NCBI GenBank assembly: GCA_964410625.1
Contig: CAYPHY010000027.1
Span: 6,972 to 70,971 of the forward strand
Source of the DNA: CAYPHY01 sp964410625
GTDB lineage: Bacteria > Chloroflexota > Anaerolineae > Promineifilales > Promineifilaceae
Direction of reading: 5' to 3'
DNA: 64,000 bases
Shown: piece by piece, positions 1-8,390 of the stretch
Numbering within the stretch: position 1 is the stretch's first letter
How the letters are laid out: every line of letters starts with the position of its first letter
Program-made: the position numbers and the translations under genes
The notes under the pieces: model-generated
Seen by the model: only the letters and a program-made list of their open reading frames with translations
The model's database searches: none
Told to the model about the DNA's origin: nothing

Positions 1-1
1 C

Positions 2-958
2 AAGCCGATCAAAGCCTCCGCGCTGTATGAAGCGATTGCCGGGGTGTTGTCGGCCGATCACGCCCTCGAACCCTTTGTGCGTGCCTTTGAACCGCAAGCG
101 GCCGCCCCCATCTTCAACCAGGAGATGGCCCAGCAACTGCCACTGGACATTTTGCTGGCCGAGGACAACGAGTTGAATCGCAAAATGATTTTGTTGATGC
201 TCGAACGATTGGGCTATCAGGCGGATGTGGCTGTTAATGGCCAAGAGGTGTTGGCGGCGTTGCAGCAACGGCCGTATGATGTGATTCTGATGGACATCCA
301 AATGCCGGTGATGGACGGAGTAACGGCCGCACGCCAAATCCGCCATACCGCCAATGATGACCAACCATCACCCCAGATCATCGCGCTAACCGCCGATGCC
401 GTCGAAAACGCTCGCGAACGGTATCTGGCGGCGGGCATGGACGACTACATCAGCAAGCCGGTAACCGTCGCTGATCTGGTGCTGAGTCTGCGGCGGGCAG
501 CGCAGGCGGGGGCTGGGCAACAGCCCAAAAAGCAACCGGCCGAACCAGCGGTGGCTACGGCGGCGGAAGCGACTGAAGTGGTCGCAGCCGAAAGCGCAAG
601 CCCTCCCACCCCATCCCTCTTTGATCCGGCGGGGGTGGGATGGATGAATCTGGCATCGGCCGCAGAAAGGGAGGAGATGCGTCCGCTGGTGGAGGAGTAT
701 TATGAGGATACCCAACGCTTGTTAGCGGAGATGGAAGCGGCGTTGGGCGTAGGGGATAGTGAGACAATCGGCCGCGCCGCCCACATCATCATGTCCAGCA
801 GCGCCTACTTTGGCATGAACGCGCTCTCCGCCCACGCCCGGCAGATTGAAGGGCAAGTCAAAGCGGGACAAACCAGCGATCTCGTTTCCCTGATCGCCCA
901 GGCCAAAACAGCCTACGAACAAGGCTGCGCCCAACTCGAAACCCATCTAAAGGGATGA
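2..958 (+). CDS. Hybrid histidine kinase, 3' part only (receiver tail, receiver, Hpt)
   Basis: This is the 5'-truncated end of a hybrid two-component sensor kinase. The frame is already open at the window edge. Codons before the first in-window start (GTG at 44) read KPIKASALYEAIAGVL, the usual tail of a receiver domain, so the true start lies outside. A complete second receiver follows (about nt 150-510), with acidic pocket AEDN, phospho-acceptor Asp in VILMDIQMPVMDG (codon 293-295), the Thr of IALTADA and the Lys of SKPV. After an Ala/Pro-rich linker comes an Hpt domain (about nt 690-950) with the phosphorylatable His in AAHIIMSSSAYFG (codon 782-784). The order receiver-receiver-Hpt fits a multi-step phosphorelay. 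The sensor and kinase domains are not visible, so the signal is unknown. The next gene is convergent. Confidence 0.88.
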   Translation, partial: KPIKASALYEAIAGVLSADHALEPFVRAFEPQAAAPIFNQEMAQQLPLDILLAEDNELNRKMILLMLERLGYQADVAVNGQEVLAALQQRPYDVILMDIQMPVMDGVTAARQIRHTANDDQPSPQIIALTADAVENARERYLAAGMDDYISKPVTVADLVLSLRRAAQAGAGQQPKKQPAEPAVATAAEATEVVAAESASPPTPSLFDPAGVGWMNLASAAEREEMRPLVEEYYEDTQRLLAEMEAALGVGDSETIGRAAHIIMSSSAYFGMNALSAHARQIEGQVKAGQTSDLVSLIAQAKTAYEQGCAQLETHLKG

Positions 959-965
959 ACTTTCA

Positions 966-1316
966 TCATCCTTCATCCCTCATCCTTCGTATCTGTTCTT
1001 CCAATTCTGCCAGCCGTGCTTCGGCCGCCTGTCGCCGCGCGGCCTCTCGTCTGGCTAATTCCTCAGCCGCTTCTTGAGCAGCAAGTGCCTCATCATAATT
1101 TGGCAATGTTCGACCAGTTGTTGGGTCTACAAAGCGAAACACTCCTTCTTCCAACCCTGGTTGCACATGCAACTCCAAACCTAATACGCCGCTGTAGACA
1201 ACCAGCGTTCCATCTTCTAAATACTCAACCGGCAAGGGTACAATGCGTCCATATGCCCCGGTATAGCATAGGAAAGAGTCAGGCAGAAGGGTGCATACTT
1301 CCTTCCCTGTCTTCAC
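966..1316 (-). pseudogene. Uma2-family endonuclease C-terminal fragment
   Basis: The 116-codon frame matches the C-terminal third of Uma2-like (PD-(D/E)XK superfamily) proteins. A beta-rich stretch ending in RFVDPTTGRTLPNYDEAL is followed by an Ala/Glu/Arg coiled-coil tail with heptads of the form AEARLAELEEQ, the usual end of this family in Chloroflexota and Cyanobacteria. The catalytic N-terminal two thirds (roughly 120 residues with the PD-(D/E)XK core) is missing. The only start is GTG at 1316, three bases after the stop of the upstream regulator, with no convincing Shine-Dalgarno. I read it as a truncated remnant. Alternatively the fragment is still translated by coupling to the regulator. 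Family assignment is from memory of the C-terminal pattern. Confidence 0.55.
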
Positions 1317-1319
1317 CCC

Positions 1320-4300
1320 TCACTCAGCTTCGGCAAGTATTGTCTCGATCCATTCTTCGAGGTTGCGCGAAGACGGCCGCCAATCATCCGGCAACTGCGC
1401 CCGCCACGCCTCCTGGCTGGCCTGTAGCTCCTCGCGGGTAGGGGGTGGGGTGTCGTCGTGGGTGATGATGAAGGCGGCGAGATCGGCCGCCTCTGCCCAC
1501 TCGCCATCAATGGCCTTCAACTGTGCCACGCCAGCCAGCGCATCCAGGACAATGCTGGTTGCGCCAATCGTTTCGGCCGTTTTGACGGCCGACTGGTAAG
1601 AGCGCGTCGCTTCCGAGTGTCGTTGCTGCTGCCGGGCGCTATTGCCCAGATTGACCAGCACTTCGGCCGCGCCCGCCCGGTCACCCACAGACTGGAACAA
1701 ATAGCGACTTTCCTCAAAGCGACTATAGGCCGTTGAATAATCCTTCAATCCATAGGCCACATGACCCAGATTTTGCAGCGCGTGGGCTGCGCTACGTGAG
1801 TCACCAATCTCTAGCAAAATCCCCAGACTTTCTTCTAAATAAGATTGTGCTTCGGCATACTCACCTTGCAAACAAATGGTGTAACCCATGTTATTGAGCG
1901 TATGAGCAATTCCGCGATTATCGCCCTGCACCCGGTAGAGTTCTAGGCTTTCCTGAAATAATCTTCGCGCCTCAATGTAATTGCCTACCAATGCGGCCAT
2001 GCTGGCCATGTTGTGATATGTGATAGCAATACCACGCTTATCGCCTAATTGACGGCGCAGCGCCAGACTACCCTGATTAAACTTGTGTGATTGCTCGTAA
2101 TTGCCCTGCCGAAAGTAGACCAACGCCAACGAATTGAGGGTGTTTGCAGCACTCCAGCGATAATCAATCGTCTCCGACAGTTTCAGGCTTTCCTCTAACC
2201 AAACACGTGCCTGCTCATACTCACCCGCTGCTTCAGCAACATTACCCAGGTAGTAGAGTGCCAGCGCGATAACCGCCGAATCTTGCACTTCACGGGCCAA
2301 CTCCAATCCATCGCGCAACCAGCGGTCTGCCTTCTCTTGCTCTCCCAACCGATGGGCAAAAATACCCCTGGCGATTAGAACAACAGCTCTCACCTTTGCG
2401 GGCAATGATTCTGTAGAGATACTGCTAAAAAGCTTTAATCCATCCACGTACAGGCTGCGAATCTCATAAAAGATGGTCAGAGGGATAATTGCACCCTGTA
2501 GGCGCTCAAACTGCTGGTGATCAATAGCCCAATGTAAGGCACGGCGCACATTTTCAATCTCGGTGCGAATCGTCTCAACCGCTTCCCGCTGCCTGGCTCC
2601 CTTCAGATCATCCTCATGGCGGGCCACCATTTGCAGATAGTAAGCTCCGTAGCGATCGAGGACTTGCTCCTGCTCCCCGTCCTGTTGAAAGCGTTCCAGC
2701 GCATATTCGCGCAAAACGGGCGGAACCTCATAACGGCCGCCCGGCACACTACGCAACAAGGACTTATCCGACAACTGCATCAGGTCCGCCAAGGAGACAC
2801 CGGCGATGGCCTGGGCGGCAGGCATGGCAAAGGGGGCGTGGAACACACCCAGCCGGGCAAAGGCTTCGCGCTCCCGCTCAACCAGCAATTGCCAGGAGTA
2901 CTCAAAGACCGCTCGCAAACTGCGGTGGCGGTCTGGGACGTTGCGTAAAGAGCTGGTCAGAAAATCAAGCCCTTGCCCCATTTGCGCCACAATCTCCGCT
3001 GGTGAAAGCAACCGTGTCCAGGTCGCCGCCAATTCGATGCCCAATGCCAACCCACCCACATAACGACAGATGTCGCTAACCAGGCGTCTATTTTCGCCAT
3101 TCAGATCCAGATCGGTCTGCACTTGCCGCGCCCGCTGGACAAAGAGTTGATAGGCCGTGCTACTTTCGGGATGGGACTCATCCGGACAGTCAAAGGCATC
3201 CAGCTCAAAGAGCCACTCCTCGCGCAAATTCAGCCGTTCCTGCGACGTGACCAGGAAGGTGGATTCCGGCAGGAGGCGGATCATCTCCGCCAGCACGTCC
3301 GCTCCCTCCAGCACATGTTCGAAGTTATCCAGTACAAGGAGAATTTGCTTATCGCGCAGATAGTCCACCAATTGTGCCTGGGGGTCGCCGCGCCCGGAGA
3401 AGGTAAAGTGGATGTTGTCGGCGATGAAGGTCAGCATGTGGGCGGCCGAACTGATCTCCGACAGTGGAAAAAAATAAACGCCATAGCGATAGCGATCCAA
3501 ACGAGCGCGAGCCACTTCTAACGCCAGACGCGATTTACCCACCCCGCCCGGCCCGATAATCGTCACCAACCGGCAATCGGGATTATCCAACCGGTCGTGT
3601 ATCGCCTCTAACTCGCGCTCGCGGCCGACAAAGGGACTGAGGTTGGCGGGTAGGTTGTGGCGTGGGCGAAGCAGAGTGGAACGTGGGAAAAGTGGGGCGC
3701 GGGCGACGAGCACGTCGCGAGTGGAGAGTGGAGACGGCAGGGTGTTGGTCTTGATCTGCTCATAGATAGCGGTTGTCTCTGGTTGAGGGGCCAGTCCCAT
3801 TTCCTCGCGTAGGATGCGCTCACATTCGCTGTATTGGCGCAAAGCGGCGGTCCGTTGCCCCGCCCAGGCATAGAGTTGCATCAATCGCTGGTGGGGCTGC
3901 TCGTTCAGCGAGTCCAGAGCCAGCCATTGACGGCCGTAGCCAATCGCCTCCTCAAACTCCCCCCGCCGCGACAGCAAATCAATCAGATTCTCCCACACTT
4001 GGGCGATCTCCTGCCCCGCCTGTTCCGCCTGGAAAAAGTGCCAATCATCAAAGGCAGGGCTGTCGCTCAACGAAAAGCCGTCCATGAACGGGCCTTGATA
4101 GAGGGCGGCCGCTTCTCGCAACAGGCCCAACCGCGCCTGCTCATCCCCGTCTGCCTGCGCCTCCAATGTTTTCAACAACTGGCGCAATTGTAATACGTCA
4201 ACCCACAGGCCTCGTTGTGCCGCCTGTTCCCAATCCAGACCAATGACCTTTCGATCGGACTCAAACCACTCCTTGCCTACTGCCTTGGTCAGCGTCGCCA

Positions 4301-4514
4301 GCGTGCGGCGCAACGCCGAACGTGCCCGTTCCTGGTCTGAATCAGGCCAAAACATCACCGCCAGCGTACTGCGCTGGTGGGCTTGGCGCGTAATAGCCAG
4401 GTAAGTAATGAGAGCAATTGCCTTACGGGTATCCACCTCAATCGGATCGTTGTTTAGCGCGACGATCGGCGTCCCCAAGAGGCGGAGGCTTAGTTTGGTC
4501 AAGCGAGACCTCAT
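1320..4514 (-). CDS. BTAD/SARP-type transcriptional activator with STAND ATPase and TPR domains
   Basis: This 1064 aa cytoplasmic regulator has the AfsR/MalT-like architecture. Residues 1-95 form an OmpR-type winged helix (LSLRLLGTP start, FWPDSDQERARSALRR). Residues about 98-255 are the bacterial transcriptional activator domain (BTAD). A short linker leads to a STAND/NB-ARC NTPase with P-loop GPGGVGKS (321-328) and Walker B ILLVLDNFEH (391-400). From about residue 640 to the end are repeated TPRs (ALYYLGNVAEAAGEYEQA type) that probably sense a ligand or partner. The start is ATG 4514. On the minus strand a TATAAT lies at 4603-4608 with no good -35, as expected for an activator-dependent promoter. 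SARP relatives bind direct repeats with 11 bp period, and such repeats occur elsewhere in this window. The target genes are unknown. Confidence 0.9.
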   Translation of the reverse strand: MRSRLTKLSLRLLGTPIVALNNDPIEVDTRKAIALITYLAITRQAHQRSTLAVMFWPDSDQERARSALRRTLATLTKAVGKEWFESDRKVIGLDWEQAAQRGLWVDVLQLRQLLKTLEAQADGDEQARLGLLREAAALYQGPFMDGFSLSDSPAFDDWHFFQAEQAGQEIAQVWENLIDLLSRRGEFEEAIGYGRQWLALDSLNEQPHQRLMQLYAWAGQRTAALRQYSECERILREEMGLAPQPETTAIYEQIKTNTLPSPLSTRDVLVARAPLFPRSTLLRPRHNLPANLSPFVGRERELEAIHDRLDNPDCRLVTIIGPGGVGKSRLALEVARARLDRYRYGVYFFPLSEISSAAHMLTFIADNIHFTFSGRGDPQAQLVDYLRDKQILLVLDNFEHVLEGADVLAEMIRLLPESTFLVTSQERLNLREEWLFELDAFDCPDESHPESSTAYQLFVQRARQVQTDLDLNGENRRLVSDICRYVGGLALGIELAATWTRLLSPAEIVAQMGQGLDFLTSSLRNVPDRHRSLRAVFEYSWQLLVEREREAFARLGVFHAPFAMPAAQAIAGVSLADLMQLSDKSLLRSVPGGRYEVPPVLREYALERFQQDGEQEQVLDRYGAYYLQMVARHEDDLKGARQREAVETIRTEIENVRRALHWAIDHQQFERLQGAIIPLTIFYEIRSLYVDGLKLFSSISTESLPAKVRAVVLIARGIFAHRLGEQEKADRWLRDGLELAREVQDSAVIALALYYLGNVAEAAGEYEQARVWLEESLKLSETIDYRWSAANTLNSLALVYFRQGNYEQSHKFNQGSLALRRQLGDKRGIAITYHNMASMAALVGNYIEARRLFQESLELYRVQGDNRGIAHTLNNMGYTICLQGEYAEAQSYLEESLGILLEIGDSRSAAHALQNLGHVAYGLKDYSTAYSRFEESRYLFQSVGDRAGAAEVLVNLGNSARQQQRHSEATRSYQSAVKTAETIGATSIVLDALAGVAQLKAIDGEWAEAADLAAFIITHDDTPPPTREELQASQEAWRAQLPDDWRPSSRNLEEWIETILAEAE

Positions 4515-4683
4515 TCGTTAAAGAAAGATGGTAATCGGTTATCGGTTACCGTTAGACAATGAGCGAATAATAATTCCACAACAATCAGTAACTGATTGCC
4601 CAATTATATCCCTTTTCTATGTAAAGTTGCCACTTTCCCCCCACCGGTAGCACGATTTGGCAAATCGTGCGCTTCTCTATCAA

Positions 4684-4830
4684 TACACTATTGCAAAAGT
4701 TATTTGCTCATACGTCATTCCGAGCGGAGCGAGGAATCCCTGGCGACTGCGTTGACCAGTGCATTGAAGGGGATTCCTCGCTCCGAAGACTCCGCTCGGA
4801 GTGACAGTTGGTTACTTTTGAAACAATGTA
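4684..4830. repeat. Palindromic element, family GTCATTCCGAGCGGAG, copy 1
   Basis: This is a 147 bp two-layer inverted repeat. The outer arms are TACACTATTGCAAAAGT (4684-4700) and ACTTTTGAAACAATGTA (4814-4830). The inner arms start GTCATTCCGAGCGGAG at 4714 and end at GTGAC 4805, with a 6 bp indel (GAAGAC) in the right arm. The loop reads CTGGCGACTGCGTTGACC and onward. A second copy at 22791-22935 shares every part, but its inner core is in the opposite orientation. Elements starting GTCATTCCGAGCG are common in several bacterial phyla and their mobility is not established. Confidence 0.85.
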
Positions 4831-4911
4831 ATCAATTAGCCGGCCGCTCAGAATAAGAGTTTCTCGCTCGTTTAGCAGAACCACTACTAATTTCCTACTT
4901 TCGGCCGCAAT

Positions 4912-4963
4912 CGTAACGCCCGCCGTAACGGTATCGTAGCGAAAATTCCTTATGATGTATACT
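4912..4963 (+). promoter_or_regulatory. GTAACG direct-repeat array and -10 upstream of subtilase
   Basis: Heptamers CGTAACG (4912-4918), CGTAACG (4924-4930) and CGTAGCG (4935-4941) are spaced 12 and 11 bp apart, followed after 16 bp by TATACT (4958-4963) as a likely -10. A similar array occurs at 11415-11471. Helically phased direct repeats just upstream of a -10 without a -35 are the usual layout of BTAD/SARP-activated promoters; the link to a specific regulator is inference. Confidence 0.5.
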
Positions 4964-5065
4964 GAATCAAAGAGGAGAACTTTGGTTCAACCGGCAAATC
5001 GCCTCTGGGCTGCGGATGGAGACCACTGCTCAGGCAAAAAGGCATCGCTAGAATAGGAGAACAAG

Positions 5066-7825
5066 ATGCAAGCAACGACAAATGCAACGAGGTTTAAGCC
5101 TCACTTATCTGCCTTGATATTAACAATGGTTAGTATCGGGCTTTTATTGTTTTCTGCTCCAGTCCAGGCACAGACCCCACCCCAACCCCTTGATGTGCCT
5201 GCTTCCGCTACTGTAGACCTGGATAAAATTGATCAGGCATTGCAGGAGGCAATGCAGACAGCCAGCCCAAATACTGAACATGAGGTCATTGTCGTTTACA
5301 ATGATGCCTCAGTTCTTTCCTTGCTCGCGCCATTGACATCCGTACTATACAAACTTCAGGTCTTGCCCGTCACAGGGATGATCTTTACCACCAATGAGAT
5401 TGAACTCATTTCCACCTGGCCGACCATCGAATCAATCACGCTCAACCGCGAATTGGAATATTTCGTCCATGAGTCGGTTCCACTGATTGGTGCAGAGCAG
5501 GTGTGGAACAGCTATGGACAACGCGGCGGGGACAACACGGTGCGCGTGGCGGTCATTGATTCCGGCATTGATGCCCTCCATCCCGACCTGCCTTTTGGTG
5601 ACAAGGTAATCCAAAACGCGCTAATCACACCGTTGGCCGTCCCTGTCGAGAACTTGCCTTTAACAGACGTTGCCTTTGGACATGGAACCCACGTCGCCAG
5701 CACCATCGCCGGAACGGGTGCGGTATCGGATGGTTACTATCAGGGTGTCGCACCGGATGTGGAGATTGTCGGTCTCGGCTCCGGTCTGACGCTGACCCTC
5801 CTCGCCGCTCTGCAATCCTATGATTGGGTGTTGGAACACGCCGATGAATATAACATCCGCATCATCAATAGCTCATGGGGAACCAGCGGCGGCGAGTTGA
5901 ACATCAATGATCCCATCGTCATGGCGACCTACGAGGCGTATAAGCGCGGCATCCTCAGCGTCTTTCCCGCTGGCAATCAGGGTGGCAACGATTCACTAAA
6001 TCCCTATTCGCTGGCCCCCTGGGTGTTGTCGGTAGCGGCCGGAGACAAGAGCGGCAATCTGGCCGGTTTCTCCTCTCGTGGCCTGAATGGCGACTATCTG
6101 AAGCATCCCGACCTGACCGCGCCAGGGGTGGACATTTATGCCGCTCGTGCCCTGGTTCCTGGCCTGCCAACGGCCGATCTCGAACCCAATCCAGTCAACC
6201 CCGCCTGGACAATCCCCTATGTTCGGATGAGTGGCACAAGCATGGCCGTGCCGCACGTGTCGGGGGCGGCCGCGCTGCTGCTCTCCGAAAATCCGCAACT
6301 GTCGCCCGATCAGTTGATCGATCTACTGACCAACACCACCACGCCGATGCCGGGCTATGCGCTGCACGAGGCAGGGACAGGCTATCTGGACGCGCTGGCC
6401 GCCTATGAAGCCAGCCTGGGGGTCAGTGGCAATCTCAACGCCTTCCTCAACGGCAACATCGCCCACCCCATCGAAGAGGCACTGGGCTTCGACCCGTCCG
6501 TGCTAACTTATGATGTGAAGGAGTATAGCGGTTTCTCACTGTTAGGATTATTGGGCTTGCTGCCCGTTGATTATCCGTTACAGGTGAATGGAGACGTCGC
6601 CTATATTCAGGCTGAACTCACCTGGACGCCGGACTTCCAGGACGCCTTCGACCTGCAAATCATTGATCCCCAAGGCAACATCGTCGCCACCAGCAACAAC
6701 AGCTTCAACCTGGGCGAAACGGCGCTGGCGATTCCCCAAACAACGGGGACCTACAAAGTACGAGTCTCCCCCTTCCTGGCCGTTGCCGCTAACTACAATC
6801 TGCAAATCACCACCGCCTATGATGGGACAGCGCCGGCCGCAGCGACCTTCGACTATGCCTTCAACGTCACTGGCATCACCAAGCAATTGCTGCTGTTAAA
6901 TACACCGGCCGACTACTTCCGTAGCGGCGACAACGGAACGGTTAGTTTCACCTTCAAACCTAATAATGGCACCTCTGGGGCGGGCTATGCGAGTTCGTTG
7001 CGAGCGGTCTATGTAGACCGGCTGGGCAACTCGCAGGTGGATGAGGCGATTGTAGATCGCAATGGCGGCAAGTATGAATCGCGCTTCCGGCTAAATGGTA
7101 GTTGGTCGCTTGCGCCAGGGCCAATTGATGTACACCTGGTCTATACGGGAGGCGGAACGGTTGAGCCAATGACCCCGGCGCGGTTCTATTTCAACCATCT
7201 CGACGTCGCCTTGTCCACCAACGGCACCAACCACAACCCAGGCAGCACCATTACTTTTAACGGGACGATCAAACAACTAAATTCATTAGCCGGGCTGAAT
7301 ATCCAAAGCATCCTCGTCCCAGCCCAGGTATCGGTGAAGTTAGTGGATAGCGCAGGGACGGTGTTGGCCTCCAAGAGTGTCCAGGCGAATTTATTGGGCA
7401 AATACAATGGTAGCCTGGTCGCCCCGGCCGGAGCGCAAGGCCAGACCACACTCATCGTCGAGGCCAATCACGGCAGCTCATTTGGAGAAAGACAACGGAG
7501 CCTCACCTTCCCCGGCAATATGGCCCCCGAAGCCAGCCTGTCGGCCGTTACCGGTGTAGACGCCAATGGCAATGCCTTTGTCCATGTCAATGCCGAAGTG
7601 AGCGACCTTGATGGGGCAAACGACGTGGAGAGTATCGTCATCTCGCTCACGGACCCACAGGGGAATGTCCTCCAGGGCTGGGACACGGCCGATTTCGACA
7701 ACAACGGCGATAGTTGGACTCTGACCGGTAGCCTGCCCCTTACCGGCGGTGCTTCCTGGATGGTGGCGCTGACGGCCGTTGACAGTGCGGGTAACACCGC
7801 CAACAGCAGCCAACTAGTCGAATAA
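5066..7825 (+). CDS. Secreted subtilisin-like serine protease (peptidase S8) with C-terminal beta domains
   Basis: This 919 aa exported protease has a Sec signal peptide (KPHLSALILTMVSIGLLLFS, cleavage near VQA|QT, residue 35). A propeptide (I9-like) spans about 40-135. The S8 catalytic domain spans about 140-430, with Asp165 in VAVIDSGID, His206 in GHGTHVA, oxyanion Asn304 in PAGNQG and Ser392 in MSGTSMAVPHVSG. It continues with a PPC-like beta domain (about 505-600) and two further beta/Ig-like domains. The last 230 residues are clearly homologous to the free-standing product at 11601-12284. The start is ATG 5066, preceded by AGGAGAACAAG. It probably degrades extracellular protein or processes surface proteins. 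There is no cell-wall anchor or C-terminal TM, so release or sorting is unknown. Confidence 0.93.
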   Translation: MQATTNATRFKPHLSALILTMVSIGLLLFSAPVQAQTPPQPLDVPASATVDLDKIDQALQEAMQTASPNTEHEVIVVYNDASVLSLLAPLTSVLYKLQVLPVTGMIFTTNEIELISTWPTIESITLNRELEYFVHESVPLIGAEQVWNSYGQRGGDNTVRVAVIDSGIDALHPDLPFGDKVIQNALITPLAVPVENLPLTDVAFGHGTHVASTIAGTGAVSDGYYQGVAPDVEIVGLGSGLTLTLLAALQSYDWVLEHADEYNIRIINSSWGTSGGELNINDPIVMATYEAYKRGILSVFPAGNQGGNDSLNPYSLAPWVLSVAAGDKSGNLAGFSSRGLNGDYLKHPDLTAPGVDIYAARALVPGLPTADLEPNPVNPAWTIPYVRMSGTSMAVPHVSGAAALLLSENPQLSPDQLIDLLTNTTTPMPGYALHEAGTGYLDALAAYEASLGVSGNLNAFLNGNIAHPIEEALGFDPSVLTYDVKEYSGFSLLGLLGLLPVDYPLQVNGDVAYIQAELTWTPDFQDAFDLQIIDPQGNIVATSNNSFNLGETALAIPQTTGTYKVRVSPFLAVAANYNLQITTAYDGTAPAAATFDYAFNVTGITKQLLLLNTPADYFRSGDNGTVSFTFKPNNGTSGAGYASSLRAVYVDRLGNSQVDEAIVDRNGGKYESRFRLNGSWSLAPGPIDVHLVYTGGGTVEPMTPARFYFNHLDVALSTNGTNHNPGSTITFNGTIKQLNSLAGLNIQSILVPAQVSVKLVDSAGTVLASKSVQANLLGKYNGSLVAPAGAQGQTTLIVEANHGSSFGERQRSLTFPGNMAPEASLSAVTGVDANGNAFVHVNAEVSDLDGANDVESIVISLTDPQGNVLQGWDTADFDNNGDSWTLTGSLPLTGGASWMVALTAVDSAGNTANSSQLVE

Positions 7826-7853
7826 AAATGTAGATTATGATGGATTAAGGTGG

Positions 7854-7915
7854 ATTATGAATGGTGAATGGGGGAGGTGAATTGACCTTATCATTCACGA
7901 TTCACCATTCATAAT
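7854..7915. repeat. Inverted repeat ATTATGAATGGTGAAT
   Basis: Perfect 16 bp arms at 7854-7869 and 7900-7915 flank a 30 bp spacer, 28 bp after the protease stop. It could fold in the 3' UTR. It has no T-tract of its own and sits just ahead of the three-hairpin element. Confidence 0.7.
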
Positions 7916-7928
7916 TCACAATTTAAAA

Positions 7929-8065
7929 GGCAAGCCCGGGTCATCTTTCTCCACAAGTTGCTTGCATCCCCCGGGCTTGCCCATCCTGTTTGGTGATCTC
8001 CTCATCCAAACAGGTCGTCGCCCAAAGTCGTGACCATCGTCATGACTTTGGGCGACACTCTTTTA
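7929..8065 (+). ncRNA. Three-hairpin structured RNA candidate, copy A
   Basis: Hairpin 1 pairs GGCAAGCCCGGG (7929-7940) with CCCGGGCTTGCC around a long loop containing TTCTCCACAAG and TTGCTTGCATCC. Hairpin 2 pairs CCTGTTTGG (7985-7993) with CCAAACAGG (8006-8014), with loop TGATCTCCTCAT. Hairpin 3 pairs GTCGCCCAAAGTC (8017-8029) with GACTTTGGGCGAC (8044-8056) and is followed by TCTTTT, a rho-independent terminator. Copy B at 12536-12676 keeps the fold with different stem sequences and near-identical loops. The minus strand could also end in a T-tract after hairpin 1, so the strand is not certain. I chose plus because both copies follow a plus-strand gene and the plus-strand terminator is the better one. 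Confidence 0.6.
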
Positions 8066-8390
8066 TGCCCAGCCCGCGCTACAGCCCACAACAGAGTTTG
8101 CGGCCGTTCCAGTGTGCAGCAACCTTTAGTTTGCCTGTAAGGTAAGTCAGGCTATAATAGCGGCAGTCGTAAATGAAAGCCGTGTTTGGGATTCGAATTA
8201 GAACTCGCTGAAGCAATTCCCTGGCACCATAAAACCGAATAACTGATCTATTTCACATGTAGTTGAGATTGGCCGTTTTGGGGGAGCGTTATCTGATCTC
8301 TTCTACCTGGGCGCTGTTTTGGCAGACTGCCTGCTGTTCTGGAGCTTTGAGTTCCGTTCGCCCGGTAGATAGGGTCAAAATGGAAGGATC
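8066..8390 (+). other. Promoter and long 5' leader of the beta-helix gene
   Basis: After the RNA element lies a promoter at 8131-8158 and then about 225 nt of leader with no open frame and no riboswitch class I recognise. It ends in GGAAGGATC before ATG 8391. GC-rich self-complementary stretches exist in 8280-8370 but I cannot assign a fold. Confidence 0.4.
8131..8158 (+). promoter_or_regulatory. Sigma-70-like promoter
   Basis: TTGCCT (8131-8136), 16 bp spacer, perfect TATAAT (8153-8158). Transcription would start near 8165 and give a leader of about 225 nt before the beta-helix gene. Confidence 0.55.

Larger units (their letters stand above)
4515..5065. other. Intergenic region between divergent regulator and protease
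   Basis: No credible gene is seen. From left to right it holds a 7 bp periodic run (GGTAATC, GGTTATC, GGTTACC) at about 4531-4551, the regulator's minus-strand -10 at 4603-4608, a 147 bp palindromic element at 4684-4830, a GTAACG repeat array with a -10 at 4912-4963, and a roughly 100 nt leader ending in AGGAGA just before the protease ATG. An open frame at 4596-4856 only translates the palindromic element (peptide HSERSEESL) and is not a gene. Confidence 0.7.

Noticed and set aside
4596..4856. Open frame of 86 codons with HSERSEESL peptide
   Set aside because: It is the translation of the GTCATTCC palindromic element; no SD and no conserved protein features.
4976..5055. Possible cyclic-di-GMP or other riboswitch before the subtilase
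   Set aside because: Some GC-rich complementarity (GGTTCAACCGGC, GGCTGCGGATGG), but the conserved core of no class I know is present.
8180..8215. tRNA-like GATTCGAATTAGAACTCGC
   Set aside because: Only a TPsiC-arm-like fragment; no acceptor or anticodon arm.
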